NCBI GenBank assembly: GCA_021202715.1
Contig: JAJQCL010000170.1
Location: 1-16,261, forward strand
Reading direction: 5' to 3'
From: Lachnospiraceae bacterium
GTDB taxonomy: Bacteria; Bacillota; Clostridia; Lachnospirales; Lachnospiraceae
Length of the DNA stretch: 16,261 nucleotides
Positions 13,957 through 16,261 of the stretch are shown piece after piece. The position numbers and the translations under genes are program-made. The notes under the pieces were generated by a model. That model did no database searches and was not told the DNA's origin. It saw nothing but the letters and a program-made list of their open reading frames with translations. Position 1 is the first letter of the stretch; the number at the start of each line of letters is the position of its first letter.

Positions 13957-15969
13957 ATGGAAAACATGAATCTTAACGCACAGATCCTGCAGCTGGATGA
14001 TGAGCTTCCGGAGTATCCCACCTTCCTTCCGGGATATCGTCGGGCGCCGAAGAGAGAGTCCGTTCTTTCTGAGAGCGATCGTGAGACCGCGATCATGAAC
14101 GCGCTGCGCTACATCCCGAAGCAGCACCATGAGCAGATGGCGAAGGAATTCGCTCAGGAGCTCGAGGAGCATGGCCGCATCTATGGCTACCGCTTCCGTC
14201 CGCAGGGCGCCCTGCATGGTAAGCCCATTGATGAATATAAGGGGAATTGTATTGAGGGAAAGGCTTTCCAGGTCATGATCGACAACAACCTGGATTTTGA
14301 TGTTGCTCTCTATCCCTATGAGCTGGTGACTTATGGCGAGACAGGTCAGGTCTGCCAGAACTGGATGCAGTACCGGCTGATCAAGAAATATCTGGAGGTT
14401 CTGACCCAGGAGCAGACGCTGGTTGTGATGTCCGGCCATCCGCTGGGCCTGTTCCGTTCCAATGAGAAATCTCCCCGTGTCATCATCACCAACGGTCTGA
14501 TGGTGGGTATGTCCGATAATCAGGAGAGCTTCAACCGCGCGGCGGCCATGGGCGTGGCCAATTATGGCCAGATGACGGCCGGCGGCTGGATGTATATCGG
14601 ACCGCAGGGCATTGTTCATGGTACATTTAACACGCTTCTGAATGCGGGACGTCTGGTGCTTGGTATCCCTAAAGATAAGGATCTGGCGGGACGGCTGTAT
14701 GTCACTTCCGGCCTCGGCGGCATGAGCGGCGCCCAGGGGAAGGCAGCGGAGATTGCCGGTGCGGTATCTATCGTGGCGGAGGTCGATATCTCCCGGATCA
14801 TGACCCGTTACAATCAGGGATGGGTCAGCTGCTATACTGACAGCCTGGACGAGGCGCTGGCCATTGCGCAGGAGAAGCAGGAGAAGAAGGAAGCCTGTGC
14901 GATCGCCTATCACGGCAATGTCGTGGATCTGCTGGAGTTCCTGCTGGAGAAGGAGGTGCATGTCGATCTGCTTTCGGATCAGACCTCCTGCCATGTGCCC
15001 TATGACGGCGGCTACTGCCCGCAGGGTCTGACCTTCGAGGAAAGGACCCAGATGCTGGCGGACGATCCGGAGAAGTTCCGTACGCTGGTTGATAAGACCC
15101 TGCGTCATCACTATGAGCTGATTTGCCAGATGCATGATAAGGGAACTTATTTCTTCGATTACGGCAACAGCTTCCTGAAGGCCGTTTTTGATGCCGGTGT
15201 GATCGAGGTGGCGAAGAACGGTCACGATGAGACCGACGGCTTCGTATTCCCGTCCTATGTGGAGGACATCCTGGGGCCGCAGCTCTTCGACTTCGGCTAT
15301 GGCCCGTTCCGCTGGTGCTGCCTGTCCGGCAAGGAGTCCGATCTGGATGCCACTGATCGTGCCGCGATGGAATGCATCGATCCTAACCGCCGTTATCAGG
15401 ACCGCGACAACTATGTGTGGGTCCGCGATGCCAAGAAGAACAAGCTGGTCGTGGGAACCCAGTGCCGGATCCTCTATCAGGATGCTCTGGGACGCACGAA
15501 GATCGCTCTGAAGTTCAACGAAATGGTGCGTAACGGAGAGATCGGGCCGGTCATGCTGGGCCGCGACCATCACGACACCGGCGGCACCGATTCGCCGTTC
15601 CGTGAGACTTCGAATATCAAGGATGGTTCCAATATCATGGCCGACATGGCGACCCAGTGCTTCGCCGGAAACTGCGCGCGCGGCATGAGCCTGGTGGCTC
15701 TGCACAACGGCGGCGGTGTCGGCATCGGCAAAGCTATTAACGGCGGCTTCGGCATGGTCCTTGACGGCAGCAAACGTGTCGATGAGATCCTGCAGAAATC
15801 CATGCCCTGGGATACCATGGTTGGTGTGTCCCGCCGCGCCTGGGCCAGGAACGAGAACGCCGTGTCCACGGTGGAAGAGTACAATGAGATGTTCAGGGAG
15901 AGCGACCACATCACAGTGCCGGTTATCGCGGATCGTGAGATGGTTCGCCGGGTGCTGGATGAAAAATAG
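13957..15969 (+). CDS. hutU: Urocanate hydratase (urocanase)
   Basis: A 670-residue cytosolic enzyme converting urocanate to 4-imidazolone-5-propionate, the second step of histidine degradation, using tightly bound NAD+ as an electrophile. Family motifs are QTLVVMSGHPLGLF (~154-167), the NAD-site TSGLGGMSGAQGKAA (~250-264), LLSDQTSCH, the active-site region GPFRWCCLSG with Cys454/Cys455 (~449-458), DTGGTDSPFRET, and HNGGGVGIG near the C-terminus. It is longer than the ~550-residue Pseudomonas/Bacillus enzyme and matches the long form seen in anaerobic Firmicutes. The start is ATG 13957 with GAGG at 13947-13950; an alternative ATG at 13966 would use AAGGA at 13952-13956 with better spacing, so the true start may be three codons in. 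hutI begins 40 bases downstream. The stop is TAG. Confidence 0.97.
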   Translation: MENMNLNAQILQLDDELPEYPTFLPGYRRAPKRESVLSESDRETAIMNALRYIPKQHHEQMAKEFAQELEEHGRIYGYRFRPQGALHGKPIDEYKGNCIEGKAFQVMIDNNLDFDVALYPYELVTYGETGQVCQNWMQYRLIKKYLEVLTQEQTLVVMSGHPLGLFRSNEKSPRVIITNGLMVGMSDNQESFNRAAAMGVANYGQMTAGGWMYIGPQGIVHGTFNTLLNAGRLVLGIPKDKDLAGRLYVTSGLGGMSGAQGKAAEIAGAVSIVAEVDISRIMTRYNQGWVSCYTDSLDEALAIAQEKQEKKEACAIAYHGNVVDLLEFLLEKEVHVDLLSDQTSCHVPYDGGYCPQGLTFEERTQMLADDPEKFRTLVDKTLRHHYELICQMHDKGTYFFDYGNSFLKAVFDAGVIEVAKNGHDETDGFVFPSYVEDILGPQLFDFGYGPFRWCCLSGKESDLDATDRAAMECIDPNRRYQDRDNYVWVRDAKKNKLVVGTQCRILYQDALGRTKIALKFNEMVRNGEIGPVMLGRDHHDTGGTDSPFRETSNIKDGSNIMADMATQCFAGNCARGMSLVALHNGGGVGIGKAINGGFGMVLDGSKRVDEILQKSMPWDTMVGVSRRAWARNENAVSTVEEYNEMFRESDHITVPVIADREMVRRVLDEK

Positions 15970-16009
15970 GGAAACCGTAAAGAGTAAGCAGAGAGCATAG
16001 GAGACACAT

Positions 16010-16261
16010 ATGAATCGTGGAATCTGTGTATACAATATAGGGATGCTTGCCACCCCGGAGGGCAAGGGCGCCCGCCGGGGGGCGGCTCAGGGCGAGATTC
16101 GGATCCGCCGGGACGCCTGGGTCGCTGCCGACGCTGACGGCGTTATCCGGGCCGTGGGAATCGGAGAAATTTCGGAGGAATATTCTGCGGAAGAATTTTC
16201 CCGGATTGACGCCGGCGGACGGCTGGTCACACCGGGGCTGATTGATGCTCATACCCATCTG
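16010..16261 (+). CDS. hutI: Imidazolonepropionase, 5' part
   Basis: The first 84 codons of an amidohydrolase, running off the window. The N-terminus NIGMLATPEGKGARRG and the final VTPGLIDAHTHL are diagnostic: the second carries the HxH-type metal site that begins the amidohydrolase barrel, and the first is the imidazolonepropionase-style lead-in. The enzyme hydrolyses imidazolone-5-propionate to N-formimino-L-glutamate, directly after urocanase in the pathway. AGGAG at 15999-16003 lies 6 bases before ATG 16010. It lies 40 bases after hutU with no promoter or terminator between, so the two are co-transcribed. Further hut genes (histidine ammonia-lyase, formiminotransferase) may follow outside the window. 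Confidence 0.9.
   Translation, partial: MNRGICVYNIGMLATPEGKGARRGAAQGEIRIRRDAWVAADADGVIRAVGIGEISEEYSAEEFSRIDAGGRLVTPGLIDAHTHL

Noticed and set aside
13756..16065. 769-codon open frame antisense to hutU
   Set aside because: It mirrors a strongly biased, clearly real gene on the other strand; its translation has no recognisable domain, no ribosome site, and composition typical of an antisense shadow.

Overview
The window reads as accessory chromosomal DNA of an anaerobic Bacillota, most likely a gut-type Clostridia such as Lachnospiraceae. This placement is inferred from strong AGGAGG-type ribosome sites, an ADP-forming acyl-CoA synthetase, the long (670-residue) form of urocanase, and a large SARP/BTAD-ATPase regulator. 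No marker gene fixes the species. Ten complete or partial intact genes lie on the + strand. One long, interrupted regulator gene lies on the - strand. No rRNA, tRNA or CRISPR array was seen, and no gene-free stretch exceeds 300 bases.

Left part (1-5890): the 3' end of an ADP-forming acyl-CoA synthetase ends inside a 120-bp palindromic, TA-flanked element. A degenerate tandem repeat follows, carrying several Shine-Dalgarno-like cores. Then come a YjiH-family membrane protein, the large and small subunits of an aconitase-X-type dehydratase, and a LarA-like (nickel-pincer racemase superfamily) protein. The last three are tightly spaced and almost certainly co-transcribed. Together they suggest uptake, racemisation/epimerisation and dehydration of an unidentified hydroxy- or hydroxyamino-acid, with the synthetase able to recover ATP from an acyl-CoA product.

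Middle part (5891-10699): behind its own candidate promoter are an NAD(P)-dependent aldehyde dehydrogenase and an iron-dependent alcohol dehydrogenase. After a strong hairpin and a structured spacer come a small two-helix membrane protein and a sodium:solute symporter, overlapping by 4 bases. The symporter pair is visibly more AT-rich than its neighbours.

Right part (10711-16261): a divergent regulator/histidine-degradation locus. The - strand gene encodes a roughly 995-codon winged-helix + BTAD + AAA-ATPase + TPR activator. An in-frame TAG at codon 62 splits its DNA-binding domain. Divergently transcribed are urocanate hydratase (hutU) and the start of imidazolonepropionase (hutI), two consecutive steps of histidine breakdown. 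The shared intergenic region holds (A/T)GACG direct repeats at 11-12 bp spacing, ending just upstream of a -10 box. That is the layout expected for a SARP-activated promoter.

The most interesting points are the broken activator facing a SARP-like operator, the uncharacterised AcnX/LarA-like catabolic module, and the palindromic element that supplies the stop codon of the synthetase gene.
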